A DNA stretch of 64,000 nucleotides from Strongylocentrotus purpuratus (GCF_000002235.5 NW_022145607.1:39298029-39362028); one strand, 5' to 3'. Counted from the first letter of the stretch, positions 49,132 to 60,640 are shown. A program made the numbers and translations. The notes: generated by a model from the letters alone, not told the origin.

Positions 49132-51420
49132 CAAAATATTGTTTTGTTCACCATTTTGTCTAATAAATATGTGATTTTCAATAAATATATTATCATAACG
49201 ATATAAATTAAAATTGGATTAATTACAAAGCTTATTCAAATACAAATAAAACAAATAAATTTAAGCCCCCACCCCATCTAGCTAGCAACATGTTCAAGCT
49301 CATGTAGCAACAAAACATCAACAAACACAGCTAGCTGCTACCCGGGTTATGAAAAAGTATGCGTACACTCGCTTTAGCTGGGACAGGTTTAACAACCTTT
49401 GACCATTTTCATTGGTGTCTTTCTCTCGTTTTTCTCCCAAACCCATTCATAGGGAGCGCACTTTGAAAGGGGAATTTGATACACACATGTATATCATTTC
49501 TTTTCTTATAAGTATCCTTTTCCCTTCTGATAAGTCCCCCTTTTTCTTTTGCTATAACATGCGCCCCTAATTTAAAGCAACTGAGAGCCCCTTTTCTTTA
49601 ATTTCCCCCAAAGCTCAATTGCATGGATAATTGATGTAATTATACAAAAGGTCTTTTCAGTCTTTCATGTTTTGATCAAGCAAAAATCTCTTTTTCGGTT
49701 TTTTCCTCTTTATAATGAAATATATAATGTAAATGTAATTTTTCCCACTGCGACCTCACAAATCTTTAAATTTGTGTTCGCTCACTTTTCTCACTCGCGA
49801 ATTTATATCCAGACCATCATACCCAACTGCAAACTATGATGCTTAAGCAGCATCTTGAACCATGTAAAGAGAAAAACAAATATTGATCTCATCCCTGATA
49901 ATGTAATCACAATCATGACAATATAGGGGTATATATATATATATATATACCAATGTCTAAAAATGGCATATGTTTTCACTTCGAGGGTGCCCTTTTTTTC
50001 TCCAGGAAGTGGCATTTTTTGTTGGTGCCCCCCAATTTGGAAAACACTTTGCCGCGCCCCTGGTGTACCGTGCCATAGCCAGTCGCACCCATAGCACAGT
50101 AACTCTCAAAGCATTCCAGAGGTACGGGTGCCATTTCTCCTCTCTTGGACTCGTGGAGGTATGTGAAATGAGATGGAAAAGGAAAAGGCTCTTTATATAT
50201 CCCGGACAAGCAGGCAGGGGCCCTACCGTACACCTGCAGGACCCCGAGGGAGATACGAGGGAGCCTGGCTGATGACCTGCCAGGCACTGGGCAATGCCTG
50301 TTTGGGTGGCCAGCAGGAATCGGCAGGCTGCCTGACGACAAATCGGACTATGTGTGCCGATTACACTCAGACGATTAAAAAATGCTTGACGTCGAGTTTG
50401 GTTTTAAGTTGGTTTAAACTTATAACTTGCTGGGCGTGTTCCCGATTAGCAAAAAAAGGCTGGGCAGACCTTTGGTCACTCTAGGGCCACAGGCCCAAAA
50501 GGGCCAAAAAAACAAGCCCTGAACTAATCGTGAACTCGTCGCCCTTTTAATATGACCTAGGCATTACCAATGGACAGTGCTAAATATGAATATATAACTT
50601 AATATGAATAAACAACCAAATAAGAATAAACAACCAAATAATAATACACAAATGACTATCAATAAACTGAATATAAATAAATAGATGGACAGCAGAGGTA
50701 CAGTTAACAGCCACCCACCCTCCCACATGGTCTCAGCCACAAAATGTCAGATGAATATGCAAATGTGCATCTCTATATGTATTCACATAAGGAACAAGAT
50801 AGTGTATATGCATTCTTTAAATAATTATAGCCTAATTATGCAAAAATTAAAACTTTATGCATTTCTACATCTACATTTCTACATTTTTGTCTCTAGACAC
50901 AAGAGGAATGTTGCAAAGATTGATCTCTTTAATATACCTGTACTTCTTGTTGTACTGAGGGAGACCCAAAGCTCACCCTGCAAATGTTTCGATGTTGAAC
51001 TTGTTGAACTCGTTGTCCACTCTAAATGAATCCAAGCAGGAAAATAAAATTGACAATATATGTGGCTCATATAGAGAGAAGGCACACAATGACAGCTACT
51101 AAAAGCATTTTCAGTTCATAAAAGCAATTTCCTTTGATAGTTTCCTTCACAGTTGGCAGTGATCTCAGGATTTTCTGAGGAAACAATTACCTAGTTGTCA
51201 ACTACATATACACTTTACGGTTTAGTGAAGGTGTACTTCTTTGTTGATTCAGGGCCCTATATTCCTTCTTATTTTACAAAAAAATTAGACAACAAATTTG
51301 AATTACCAATTAAAGAAAAATGACTTTAAGTTCGAATGGCAGTGGAAATAGAAAACGTGTGCCAGCAAAAGTGGGCTTAAATTTTACTCCAGATTTTCCA
51401 ATCCGATACCGATCTATACT
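49132..51420. repeat. 2.3-kb tandem unit, copy C
   Basis: Third unit. Intronic sequence matches A and B almost base for base, apart from the 66-bp segment at 50,291-50,356 and a few single changes, but the exon inside it is strongly different. It ends at GATCTATACT, where unique sequence resumes. Confidence 0.95.
50938..51021 (-). CDS. Triplicated small exon, copy C (divergent)
   Basis: 84 nt with the same acceptor and donor as copies A and B. It encodes SGQRVQQVQHRNICRV, then SFGSPSVQQEVQ. The first seven bases and last 21 match A and B, while the central 50-60 bp differ by many substitutions and indels that keep a multiple of three. The flanking introns are nearly identical, so the difference is focused on the exon. 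Confidence 0.65.
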
Positions 51421-51504
51421 GGAGCCACATCTGCAATCCGATCATCTGAACCCATTTCAGTTAAACAAATATAGCATTAAATAGGACTTGTAGCTGGTGC
51501 ATAC

Positions 51505-51551
51505 CTTGGTGGGAATCATAGCTTTCCACAAATCCAATAACTTTGCATCTC
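51505..51551 (-). CDS. Short helical exon
   Basis: 47 nt, acceptor CTCTTCCTAG, donor ACCAAG/GTATGC, phases 1 to 0. With one base from the previous exon it encodes RDAKLLDLWKAMIPTK. It is just upstream of the triplicated exons and continues a predicted helical segment. Confidence 0.6.
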
Positions 51552-51789
51552 CTAGGAAGAGAACACACAATGATAGTGAGTTTAAAATAATTGCCCCACT
51601 CTATGGTATGAAGGTGTGAAAGAGGAATAAGTTGACAACCTGACTAGACAGGTAAAGATTGTGGGTTCAACCACTACATGTGGCATGGCAATATCATCTG
51701 ATAACTTTACTTGTGATGGCTTCAGCCCACGAGACTGAATACCCATTAAACCAAAAAGCCAACTAAACCAACAACCAATGAGACCAGCA

Positions 51790-52385
51790 GCCAACTAGAC
51801 CAGCAATGAGATCGGCAGCCCTTGACACCAACAGCACAACGGACAGATAGCCCATGAGACCTGCAGCTCATGAGACCAACAGCCCATGAGACAAGCAGCC
51901 CATGGGACTAACAGCCCATGAGACAAGCAGCCAATGAGACTAACAGCCCATATGACAAGTAGCCAATGAGACAAGCAACCCATGAGACTAACAGCCAATG
52001 AGACTAACAGCCCATGAGACTAACAGCCAATGAGACAAGCAGCCCATGAGACTAACAGCCAATGAGACTAAAAGACAATGAGACTAACAGCTCATGAGAC
52101 AAGTAGCCAATAAGACAAGCAGCCCATGAGACAAGCAACCCATGAGACAAGCAGCCCATGAGACAAGCAACCCATGAGACTAACAGCCAATGAGACAAGC
52201 AGCCCATGAGACAAGCAACCCATGAGACTAACAGCCAATGAGACTAACAGCACATGAGACTAACAGCCAATGAGACTAACAGCCCATGAGACTAACAGCC
52301 AATGAGACTAACAGCCAATGAGACAAGCAGCCCATGAGACAAGCAGCCCATGAGACAAGCAGCCCATGAGACCAACAGCCCATGA
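51790..52385. repeat. 16-bp minisatellite, left part
   Basis: Imperfect copies of GAGACTAACAGCCCAT and GAGACAAGCAGCCAAT in the intron between 51,551 and 58,658. The array is interrupted at its right end by the LINE and resumes at 57,268. Confidence 0.95.
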
Positions 52386-52771
52386 AACTTCAAACTTCAA
52401 ACTTGGACTTTCTGCTGATTTTGAAGTCATTTTGGTACTAGAATGTAAGATTCAGCGTGATATTACGACAGTTGGGCTTCCCTGGACAATTTGGACGATG
52501 AGGACTTGATTACAACTCGTGAATTTAAGGTAGAAAATGCCAGCATATATTACGATGGTCATGATATTTTTCGGTGCTTCCACCCCCCGGGTCGCGATTG
52601 GCGGGAAAGTTGGTGTATTCATCGCCCGTATACTCGCTAATTGATTTCCGACTGGGTGACTCTGAAGAATGTTAAAGATACAAACTAGGTGAGACATTGA
52701 ACTTGTGTATATGCTTGACTACTCTATTTTGTAAACACAAGTGAACATTAAACACTGGTTTATAGTTATAA

Positions 52772-53698
52772 ATGGCCCGCAGCAAACAAACCATGTCAAC
52801 GAGAAATCAAAAACAGACTCCATCAATCGACATTGAGTCGGTCACTGAGAAATCCTTGACTATTAAAGAAATGCTGGAGAGTGATCAGTTTACTCAATTA
52901 ATCAAGGATGCAGTCAGATCTACAATGAGAGAGGAGTTGAAAGAAGTAAAGGAGTCGATTACGAGACTGACGGAGCAGGTAGAGCGGAATGAAGCGAAAA
53001 TTCTTTCACTCGAGATCAAAGAAGACGCCAAAGTTGCCAAAATTAAGAAATTGGAGAAAAGTTTGGAAAAGCAGAGAGAATCGATTACCATTCTCCAAAA
53101 CAAATCAAATGAGGCTGAGCAGTACTCGAGGAGAAGCTGCTTGAGGGTATTTGGTGTGCCTGAATCAAGGGAAGAAAACACAGACGAAATAATGTTGCAA
53201 TTAGCGAAGGAGAAGCTGGGCATCAACCTCCGCATCGAAGACATCGAGAGGAGCCATCGAATCGGGGCCCCCCGGAAAGATCAAAACAACGCCAACATTC
53301 GTCATTCTACACAAACATCATCGCAGAAACAGCCGTCCTCGACAACCACATCATCATCGACATCGTCGACGTCTACGGCTTCCACATCATGGGCGTCCAA
53401 GGTGTCCGAGTCCGGCCGCAGACAAGACAACCGCGGTAGACCGATAATCATCAAATTGGCGTCCTACCGCGTATGCCAATCTATACTGAAATCTCGACGA
53501 CGTCTCAAAAATACAGGTATTTCGATCAATGAAGACCTTACGAAACCGAATTATGATATACTCAAACAAACCAGATCGTCTTCGAATGTCACGGCGGCAT
53601 GGTCGCAGGATGGGCGCATATTTGTCACACTCGCATCCAACTCTGGAACGAACATTAAAAAACTAGTTTCATCAATAGAAGAAGCCAGGAAATTATGA
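52772..53698 (+). CDS. LINE ORF1 protein, coiled coil plus RRM-like region
   Basis: 308 residues. About 35-120 is a heptad-rich charged coiled coil (EQVERNEAKILSLEIKEDAK). About 122-150 has CLRVFGVPESREENTDEIML, typical of the non-canonical RRM of L1-type ORF1 proteins, followed by IERSHRIGAP. A Ser/Thr-rich insert follows at about 175-215, then a C-terminal domain with KPNYDILKQTRSS and AAWSQDGRIFV. Such proteins trimerise, bind the LINE RNA and act as chaperones in the RNP. No CCHC zinc knuckles are seen. The frame is complete from ATG to stop. Confidence 0.85.
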   Translation: MARSKQTMSTRNQKQTPSIDIESVTEKSLTIKEMLESDQFTQLIKDAVRSTMREELKEVKESITRLTEQVERNEAKILSLEIKEDAKVAKIKKLEKSLEKQRESITILQNKSNEAEQYSRRSCLRVFGVPESREENTDEIMLQLAKEKLGINLRIEDIERSHRIGAPRKDQNNANIRHSTQTSSQKQPSSTTTSSSTSSTSTASTSWASKVSESGRRQDNRGRPIIIKLASYRVCQSILKSRRRLKNTGISINEDLTKPNYDILKQTRSSSNVTAAWSQDGRIFVTLASNSGTNIKKLVSSIEEARKL

Positions 53699-53811
53699 AA
53701 ATGACTTATCAAGGGAAGCCCGTCTTATTATTGATACGCGAACTTGACGGACTTACATGAACATTGTTGTTATTTTTGGTGTTGTTGTTATTGTTATTGT
53801 AATTTAGTAGG

Positions 53812-56313
53812 ATGGTTAGGAAATTTCCATGTGTTTTATGTAGTAAGTCGGTTATGGTAAACCAGAAAGGCCTCAAATGTACAAAGTGCAACAAATGGGT
53901 ACACATATTATGTTGTGGTGTGTCAAATGAACGGTATGAAAATACATTAGAACAGTTTTGTGGTTGGGAATGTCAAAAATGTACGATGGAACAGTTGCCC
54001 TTTTATAATGTGGCGATACAAAATGAAGATACAGTAACAACTCAAAAACAACAACAGAAGTATAAAAATAAATCGTTTGAATATGGTCAGTTAAATAAAA
54101 ATGGTTTTAATTGTGCGCAATTGAATGTCGTAAGCCTATTAAAACATTTTGAGGAAATTGAATCAATATTATGCAAAAATAATATTCATGTTTTTGCTCT
54201 CAATGAAACGAGATTGGACGACAGTATTCAGGATACAGAAATTAAAATATCTCATTACAATTTGATCCGTAAAGACCGTAACAGGCAAGGAGGTGGATTT
54301 GCAATTTATGTCCACGAAAGTATTACTTATAAGCAGGTGTTGCATGACTCTAGTAAAGATTTAGAAGTTGCCATTTTGTTTATTGAATTAAAGAAATGTA
54401 AACCCCTTTTGTTTTGTAATTGGTATAGACCTCCAAATTCAAAATGTGAAGTCTTATCAACTTATGAAGATATGCTTACTTTTTTAGAAGAAAATCGTTC
54501 ATCTGTTGTTTTGATGGGTGATATAAATTTGAATATTTTACATGAGCCTCTAAGTTCTGAATGTAAAAAATATTGTCAATTAAATGATATACATGACCTG
54601 CATCAAATTAATACTATGGAATGTACACGTGTTACGTCAGATTCAAGCTCTCTTCTTGATCACATGTTGTGCAATCAGCCAGAAAATGTAGATTCTTGGG
54701 GTGTTATAGATATTGGTTTCAGCGATCACTCGTTGAGTTTTTTATCTTGGAAGGTTCAGAATTCAAACAACACATGCACTCATGCAAAGTTAATCACTTT
54801 TCGGAAATCAAGAGGTGTTAATCTTGATTCATTTAAAACCGATATCAGATTACAGAATTGGACAGAGGTAGAAACTAGTCATACTATTGATGAAGCTGTC
54901 GATAAATGGGAAAAATGTGCAATGCGTATTGTAGATAAACATATGCCAATTAAGACTAAAAGGGTGAAGCAAAAACACTCTCCATGGCTTAATGATTCTA
55001 TTTTTGATTTGATGAAACAACGTGATAAAATGAAGAAGAAAGCAAAAGTAACTAGAAATGAAGATGATTGGAAAAGTTATAGAAAGATGAGGAATACAGT
55101 TACATATGAAATTAAAAAAGCAAAGAAACTATATTATTCTGATAAAATACGTGACTGCCATAGTCGTAAAAATTCTTGGGAAATTTTAAAGTTATTATTG
55201 CCTAATAAATCGACAGATTCTTTTAATAGTATGAATAGTAAAAATGATAAAATTGCAAACGAATTTAATAAACACTTTGCCAATGTAGCTGCTAGTATAT
55301 GTACAAATGAATATGTTCCTATTTTAGAAGAAAGGCCTGTATGCTATGAGAATTCTTTTGAATTATCCCCTGTTGATATAGCTGATGTTCTTAAAGAAAT
55401 TTTTGCTTTGAAAAATAAGAAGTCTACTGGTGTTGACGGGATTAGTACCTTTGTTTTGAAACTGTGTGGGCCCGAAATCGTTCGGAGCATCACATACCTA
55501 ATAAATAGGTCAATTAGTGAAGGTGTGGTTCCAACTAGGTGGAAAATAGGCAAGATAATTCCATTATTTAAGAAGGGAGATAAAGCTAATCCTGATCATT
55601 ATAGACCGATTTCTCTTTTACCTTGTGTGTCGAAGCTTTTAGAAAGAGTTGTGCAGCGGCAACTCACCCGTTTCTTGTCGAACAATAATTTGTTGGCCAA
55701 ACAACAATCAGGGTTTAGGTCTAATCATTCGACGACCACTACACTTATAAAAGTTACGGATGATTGGCTCATGTCACTGGACAAAGGGATGTACACAGGC
55801 ACTGTTTTTGTGGATCTTCAAAAGGCTTTCGACTTAGTAGACCACGGAATTCTTCTGGCAAAATTAACCTCTGGCGTTGGTCTACAGGGTTCATCTTTGA
55901 ATTGGTTTAGAAGCTATTTAAATGGTAGACGCATAATAACTTCGATTAATAATACGCTGTCGTCAGAACTACCCCTTACACACGGGGTACCCCAGGGATC
56001 TATTCTTGGCCCCATACTATTTCTTATATTTATTAATGATATGCCCTCCTGTTTTGAAAAATGTTCGGTTCACCTTTATGCAGATGACACCGTTATATAT
56101 TATTCAGATAAAGACCCTTGTAATATTGAAAATGTTTTGAATATTGAATTGCATAAGTTATATTCTTGGATCAATTGTAATAAGTTGAAAATAAATTGTA
56201 CTAAGACTGTTAGTATGCTGATAGGCACTAAATATATGTTGAACAGAAACAGTAGGTTGAACTTAAAAATTAATGATAATGATATTGTTCAAGTGACAAA
56301 TTTAAATATCTAG
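53812..56313 (+). CDS. LINE ORF2 protein: PHD-type finger, endonuclease, reverse transcriptase
   Basis: 833 codons to a premature end. Residues about 7-60 hold a Cys/His array (CVLCSK, CTKCNKWVHILCCG, CGWECQKC) that fits a PHD-type zinc finger. An AP-like endonuclease follows, with FALNETRLDD (about 130), GDINLN (about 239) and FSDHSLSF (about 303). RT motifs are PLFKKGDKANPDHYRPISLL (about 590), VDLQKAFDLVDH (about 670), GVPQGSILGPILF (about 724) and HLYADDTVIYY (about 756). The frame ends at VTNLNI; one base earlier the other frame reads DKFKYLGIFID and continues into the downstream frame, so a single 1-nt indel near 56,295 separates them. No RNase H domain. Confidence 0.9.
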   Translation: MVRKFPCVLCSKSVMVNQKGLKCTKCNKWVHILCCGVSNERYENTLEQFCGWECQKCTMEQLPFYNVAIQNEDTVTTQKQQQKYKNKSFEYGQLNKNGFNCAQLNVVSLLKHFEEIESILCKNNIHVFALNETRLDDSIQDTEIKISHYNLIRKDRNRQGGGFAIYVHESITYKQVLHDSSKDLEVAILFIELKKCKPLLFCNWYRPPNSKCEVLSTYEDMLTFLEENRSSVVLMGDINLNILHEPLSSECKKYCQLNDIHDLHQINTMECTRVTSDSSSLLDHMLCNQPENVDSWGVIDIGFSDHSLSFLSWKVQNSNNTCTHAKLITFRKSRGVNLDSFKTDIRLQNWTEVETSHTIDEAVDKWEKCAMRIVDKHMPIKTKRVKQKHSPWLNDSIFDLMKQRDKMKKKAKVTRNEDDWKSYRKMRNTVTYEIKKAKKLYYSDKIRDCHSRKNSWEILKLLLPNKSTDSFNSMNSKNDKIANEFNKHFANVAASICTNEYVPILEERPVCYENSFELSPVDIADVLKEIFALKNKKSTGVDGISTFVLKLCGPEIVRSITYLINRSISEGVVPTRWKIGKIIPLFKKGDKANPDHYRPISLLPCVSKLLERVVQRQLTRFLSNNNLLAKQQSGFRSNHSTTTTLIKVTDDWLMSLDKGMYTGTVFVDLQKAFDLVDHGILLAKLTSGVGLQGSSLNWFRSYLNGRRIITSINNTLSSELPLTHGVPQGSILGPILFLIFINDMPSCFEKCSVHLYADDTVIYYSDKDPCNIENVLNIELHKLYSWINCNKLKINCTKTVSMLIGTKYMLNRNSRLNLKINDNDIVQVTNLNI

Positions 56314-56381
56314 GTATTTTTATTGATTGTGAATTAAAATGGAATGTACACACCGATGAATTATGTAAAAAGGTTGGAAAA

Positions 56382-56891
56382 ATGATTAGTTTCTTAGGAA
56401 AGTTGCGTAACTATGTTAATGAGACTGGGTTAAAACTTGTATATAATGCCGCAATAATGCCACATTTTGATTATGGTGACGTGTTATGGCATTCGGGCAC
56501 TAAGTCTCAAGTAGACGTGTTACAAAAATTACAGAACAGGGCAGGTAGAATTATTCTTAAATATAAATTATCTGAACATAAACCAATCAGTGAAATTCAT
56601 AATATTTTAAATTGGGAAATGTTAGAAAAGAGACAAGTTAGGCACAGTTATACTTTGATGTATAAAATATTTCACGATTTGGCACCTGTATATTTGAAAG
56701 AGAAGTTCATTGTTAAGACTACTAACTATGCCCTTGGAAGTACCAATTTAGTTTTGCCTAAACCGAAAACACAGAATTGTAAGCGTATGTTTCTGTATCG
56801 CGGAAGTAAATTGTATAATGGATTGTCTATGCACATTCGACAATCAAGAAGTTTGGCTATATTTAATAAAGAAATACAAAGTTTAGTTTGA
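56382..56891 (+). CDS. LINE ORF2 C-terminal part
   Basis: Continuation of the reverse-transcriptase protein after the frame change. It carries the post-RT region (KLVYNAAIMPHFDYGDVLWH, then LQKLQNRAGRIILK and LNWEMLEKRQVRHSYTLMYK) common in Jockey, CR1 and L2 elements, and ends at a normal stop. The open frame already begins a few codons before its first ATG, at KFKYLGIFID near 56,300. Confidence 0.85.
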   Translation: MISFLGKLRNYVNETGLKLVYNAAIMPHFDYGDVLWHSGTKSQVDVLQKLQNRAGRIILKYKLSEHKPISEIHNILNWEMLEKRQVRHSYTLMYKIFHDLAPVYLKEKFIVKTTNYALGSTNLVLPKPKTQNCKRMFLYRGSKLYNGLSMHIRQSRSLAIFNKEIQSLV

Positions 56892-57267
56892 AATGTTATG
56901 ACAGAGATACACTGGAGGACTTGGAAAGGGGTGGAGGGAGGGGTTGGCAGTATCGAGAGGGTGGCGGGGGTGGTGAGGTTAGGGAGAACGATAAGGGGGG
57001 GGGAAGTGGGGGGTAGTGTATTGGTAAATTACTTTGATTTTTATAAAAATTGATATTGTATGTAAATTAATATGATTTTTGCTTTTGGACCCCATGGAAG
57101 AACAGGACCATTTTGAAAATGATTCTGAAATGGGCTATCCAACCGTTTGTCTATACTTTACACATTTACTTACTTTCTTATCGTTTGAAATGTGTTTTAT
57201 ATGTATGTTTTTTAAAACTTGTATGTATATATGGATTTCGGAAATAAAAACAAACAAACAAACAAAC

Positions 57268-58115
57268 CATGAGAAAAGCAGCCCATGAGACTAACAGCCC
57301 ATGAGACAAGCAGCCAATGAGACTAACAGCCCATATGACAAGTAGCCAATGAGACTAACAGCCCATGAGACTAACAGCCCATGAGACAAGCAGCCAATGA
57401 GACTAACAGCCCATGAGACTAACAGCCCATGAGACTAACAGCCCATGAGACTAACAGCCCATGAGACAAGCAGCCAATGAGACTAACAGCCCATGAGACT
57501 AACAGCCCATGAGACTAACAGCCCATGAGACAAGCAGCCCATGAGACAAGCAGCCCATGAGACAAGCAGTCCATGAGACTAACAGCCAATGAGACTAACA
57601 GCCCATGAGACTAACAGCCAATGAGACAAGCAGCCCATGAGACTAACAGCCAATGAGACTAAAAGCCAATGAGACTAACAGCCCATGAGACTAACAGCCC
57701 ATGAGACAAGTAGCCAATGAGACAAGTAGCCAATGAGACTAACAGCCCATGAGACTAACAGCCAATGAGACTAAAAGCCAATGAGACTAACAGCCCATGA
57801 GACTAACAGCCCATGAGACAAGTAGCCAATGAGACAAGTAGCCAATGAGACAAGTAGCCAATGAGACTAACAGCCCATGAGACTAACAGCCAATGAGACT
57901 AAAAGCCAATGAGACTAACAGCCCATGAGACTAACAGCCCATGAGACAAGTAGCCAATGAGACAAGTAGCCAATGAGACTAACAGCCCATGAGACTAACA
58001 GCCCATGAGACAAGTAGCCAATGAGACTAACAGCCCATGAGACTAACAGCCCATGAGACTAACAGCCAATGAGACTACAAAGCCCATGAGACAAGCAGCC
58101 CATGAGACTAACATT
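57268..58115. repeat. 16-bp minisatellite, right part
   Basis: Same 16-bp unit as at 51,790-52,385 and in the same orientation. Larger blocks of about 130 bp (with the variants AAAAGCC and AAGTAGCC) repeat within it near 57,650, 57,770 and 57,900, showing higher-order duplication. Confidence 0.95.
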
Positions 58116-58657
58116 CATACATTCATACTTCCTTTAAGTTTGAATTGCTCTAATGGTTCTCAAGTTATTGTGGTAACAAACAGCGGGCAAGACGGACCGT
58201 AACGAGTCTATGATCTTTAAAATGTCACCTAAATACTTCTTCAGTTCTTCTCCCTGTGGCGTAATACAAAAAGGTATAATAATAATAATGATAATTGTGA
58301 TTGATAAAAAGCGCAAAATATTCATCAATGACAATCCACTATGCGCTTTACATTATTACATTCATACAACTTACATTATCACATACAAATGACATATTAG
58401 GCCTACATTATTACATACAAATTTGAGATAATTGCAATATTACACACAAATTACGAATTAATATAGCGTGTACTAAGTTTGACCAACAGCTATTAAATAT
58501 TTCAATAACAACAGTAGAATTTTGAATTTTTTTCCTCAAGTAAATTGACCTGGATACCATTTGGCATTTGAGCTCACTACTTCTCTTTGTAATCTATTTA
58601 TCTCTCTACATTGCTTTGATGATGAACACTAACACATGATATAAGCAGATAACTTAC

Positions 58658-58766
58658 TCAGTAATATCGTGTTCACATGAGCACGTCGAACCTGAAGTCC
58701 TAAATTCTCAGCCTTGTCAAAGTCTCGTTTTGAATCACTCAGGAACTTATGTAGTGCAGAGGCAGT
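58658..58766 (-). CDS. Helical exon
   Basis: 109 nt, acceptor TTTCACAG, donor TTACTGA/GTAAGTT, phases 0 to 1. It encodes TASALHKFLSDSKRDFDKAE and NLGLQVRRAHVNTILL, an amphipathic helical sequence with good codon structure. It connects in phase to the exons at 63,014 and 51,505. The domain is not recognised. Confidence 0.7.
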
Positions 58767-60640
58767 CTGTGAAACAAAACACAATACCATCTATCTATAT
58801 CAAAATATCTCATTTAAAAAAATGTATTTCAAAACATGTACACAAAATCTGGCACTTCGGAATAAGTGGGAAAAAATATGTTACCAGACTGTTTATGATA
58901 ATCTTCAAAAATCCTCTGATGATAATAGAAGGTTGATTCTCAATGTGCACCTGTCCAATTACCGGTATTAGTCTTAAACCTGGCAATGTAACACTTCAAA
59001 CATTTGATTTGTATATATATATATATATATATAACTATGGATTGCACATACGGAAGACATGTGATAAAAATCAATATTTTGGAGACAGTAGCAAAATGGT
59101 ACCATAAAGTTAAAACAAGCATACAAACTTTCGTTTTTATTTCGCAGAAAAGATCTTCAAACCAGAGTCTTTCAATTACTTAATTACTTTTTACCCTCAA
59201 AGACACACTTTTTCGGTAAAAGATATACCGTCGTAATTTATGTCTCCTTTACGTTTCATTACTATCTGAGCAACAAAAGGGAGACATTTTGTCTTTCTCA
59301 TACTATTGGGAGACATGTCTCCTAATGATAGTGATACTGAGCATGCACACATATATGTATATATATATATAAATGTAACATAATTAAAATGTATGTTTTG
59401 CTTTATAGATTTTTGAACATACTATTAGTCTTCATACAAGCCTAAAGGGTTATAAGGATTGCACATAGGCTTAGTCTATATTAAATTACTATTATCGTTA
59501 TAATTATAATAACTATTATCATTATTATCATTTCTATTAACATTGTTATAAATTCTTGTTTATTAACACGAAAATGTCTCCTTCATGTGGGTGTCTCCTA
59601 TAGGTAGGTATAATAACACCAAAATGTCTCCCAAATGTCAGATCTATAGAAATATTATCATCATCATTATTATTATTGTTATTTGATTTAATTCCACAAA
59701 CTGGAAACTTCCTGGGTCTTTGAAGACATGCATTACTTCTAGGAAACACCCACTCAATGGAGACATATTTGTGTCTCCTTGAAGTACAAGTTTATCGATT
59801 ATTTTGTCTATGTTATTATTAATGTTTTTTTTATCATTTTTTTCTTGTGTGGAGGTATATTCGCACATGTCCTTTGTTTTTGTTAATACTCGATATGACA
59901 TGCAGTGGCGGATCCAGGGCGCAACAGGTGCGCAACAGTTGTTACCATCTTCATCCCATTATCATAATTATAACTATCCTCTTTATAAATCATAATATCA
60001 TTATCAATGTCATATGAATGGATTTGTATACTATAAGAAAAATATGAAAAGGAAAAAGAATCTTGCATGTGAAGACACCATATGCTAACTTTCAAAAAGG
60101 AACCCGAACGCGACCCGACCGTTTAGCACAAGCCAAACAAAACGAACCAGACACAACGAATCTCACAGACATGTGTATATGGACACAAACTCAATCAAAA
60201 TATGCATTCACATCTTCAACTGGTCATCCACAAAAGGTCACATTCAAAAGCAAAAACAAAACGCGGGAACTATTTAGTTATTTTATTAGCAAGGAATTTA
60301 TTACAAAGGTAAACCATGGATTAATTGAGCAAGTCTAAAATCAAGCAATAAAAATTGGGCACATGCTCAAAATTATAAATAAGCATGAAGTAGAATACAT
60401 ATATTATATAAATGGGAGAGATCTCAATGCAAAAAATTAAATTAATAGTCACATTGAATATTAAAGAAACAATTTAAATTGCACAGACAATACAAGAAAA
60501 TATTTCAGTGTATCACATCATCAGGCAAGAAAATAAAGAAATGGCAAGAAAGAGACAGAAAATTGGAAATAGGGAAAGGGAGGGAGGAAGGGGAGAGAGA
60601 CAGAACAAAGTAGTGTGGTGGTGGTTTTGGTAGTAAACCT
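58767..60640. other. Intron with TA repeat and clustered ATGTCTCC motifs
   Basis: A TA run lies at 59,012-59,032 and another at 59,355. Between 59,230 and 59,780 the motif ATGTCTCC or its complement occurs at least seven times, once as the palindrome GGAGACATGTCTCC (about 59,310). GTGGCGGATCCAGG occurs near 59,904. No exon found. Confidence 0.4.

Larger units (their letters stand above)
52386..57267 (+). mobile_element. Nearly intact two-ORF LINE (Jockey/CR1/L2-like)
   Basis: About 4.9 kb lying inside the 16-bp minisatellite, in the antisense orientation to the host gene. It has a 5' UTR of about 390 bp, ORF1 (52,772-53,698), ORF2 (53,812 to about 56,891 with one frame change) and a 3' end of AATAAAAACAAACAAACAAA. 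Both flanks are the same repeat, so a target-site duplication cannot be told apart. The low number of breaks points to recent insertion. Confidence 0.9.
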
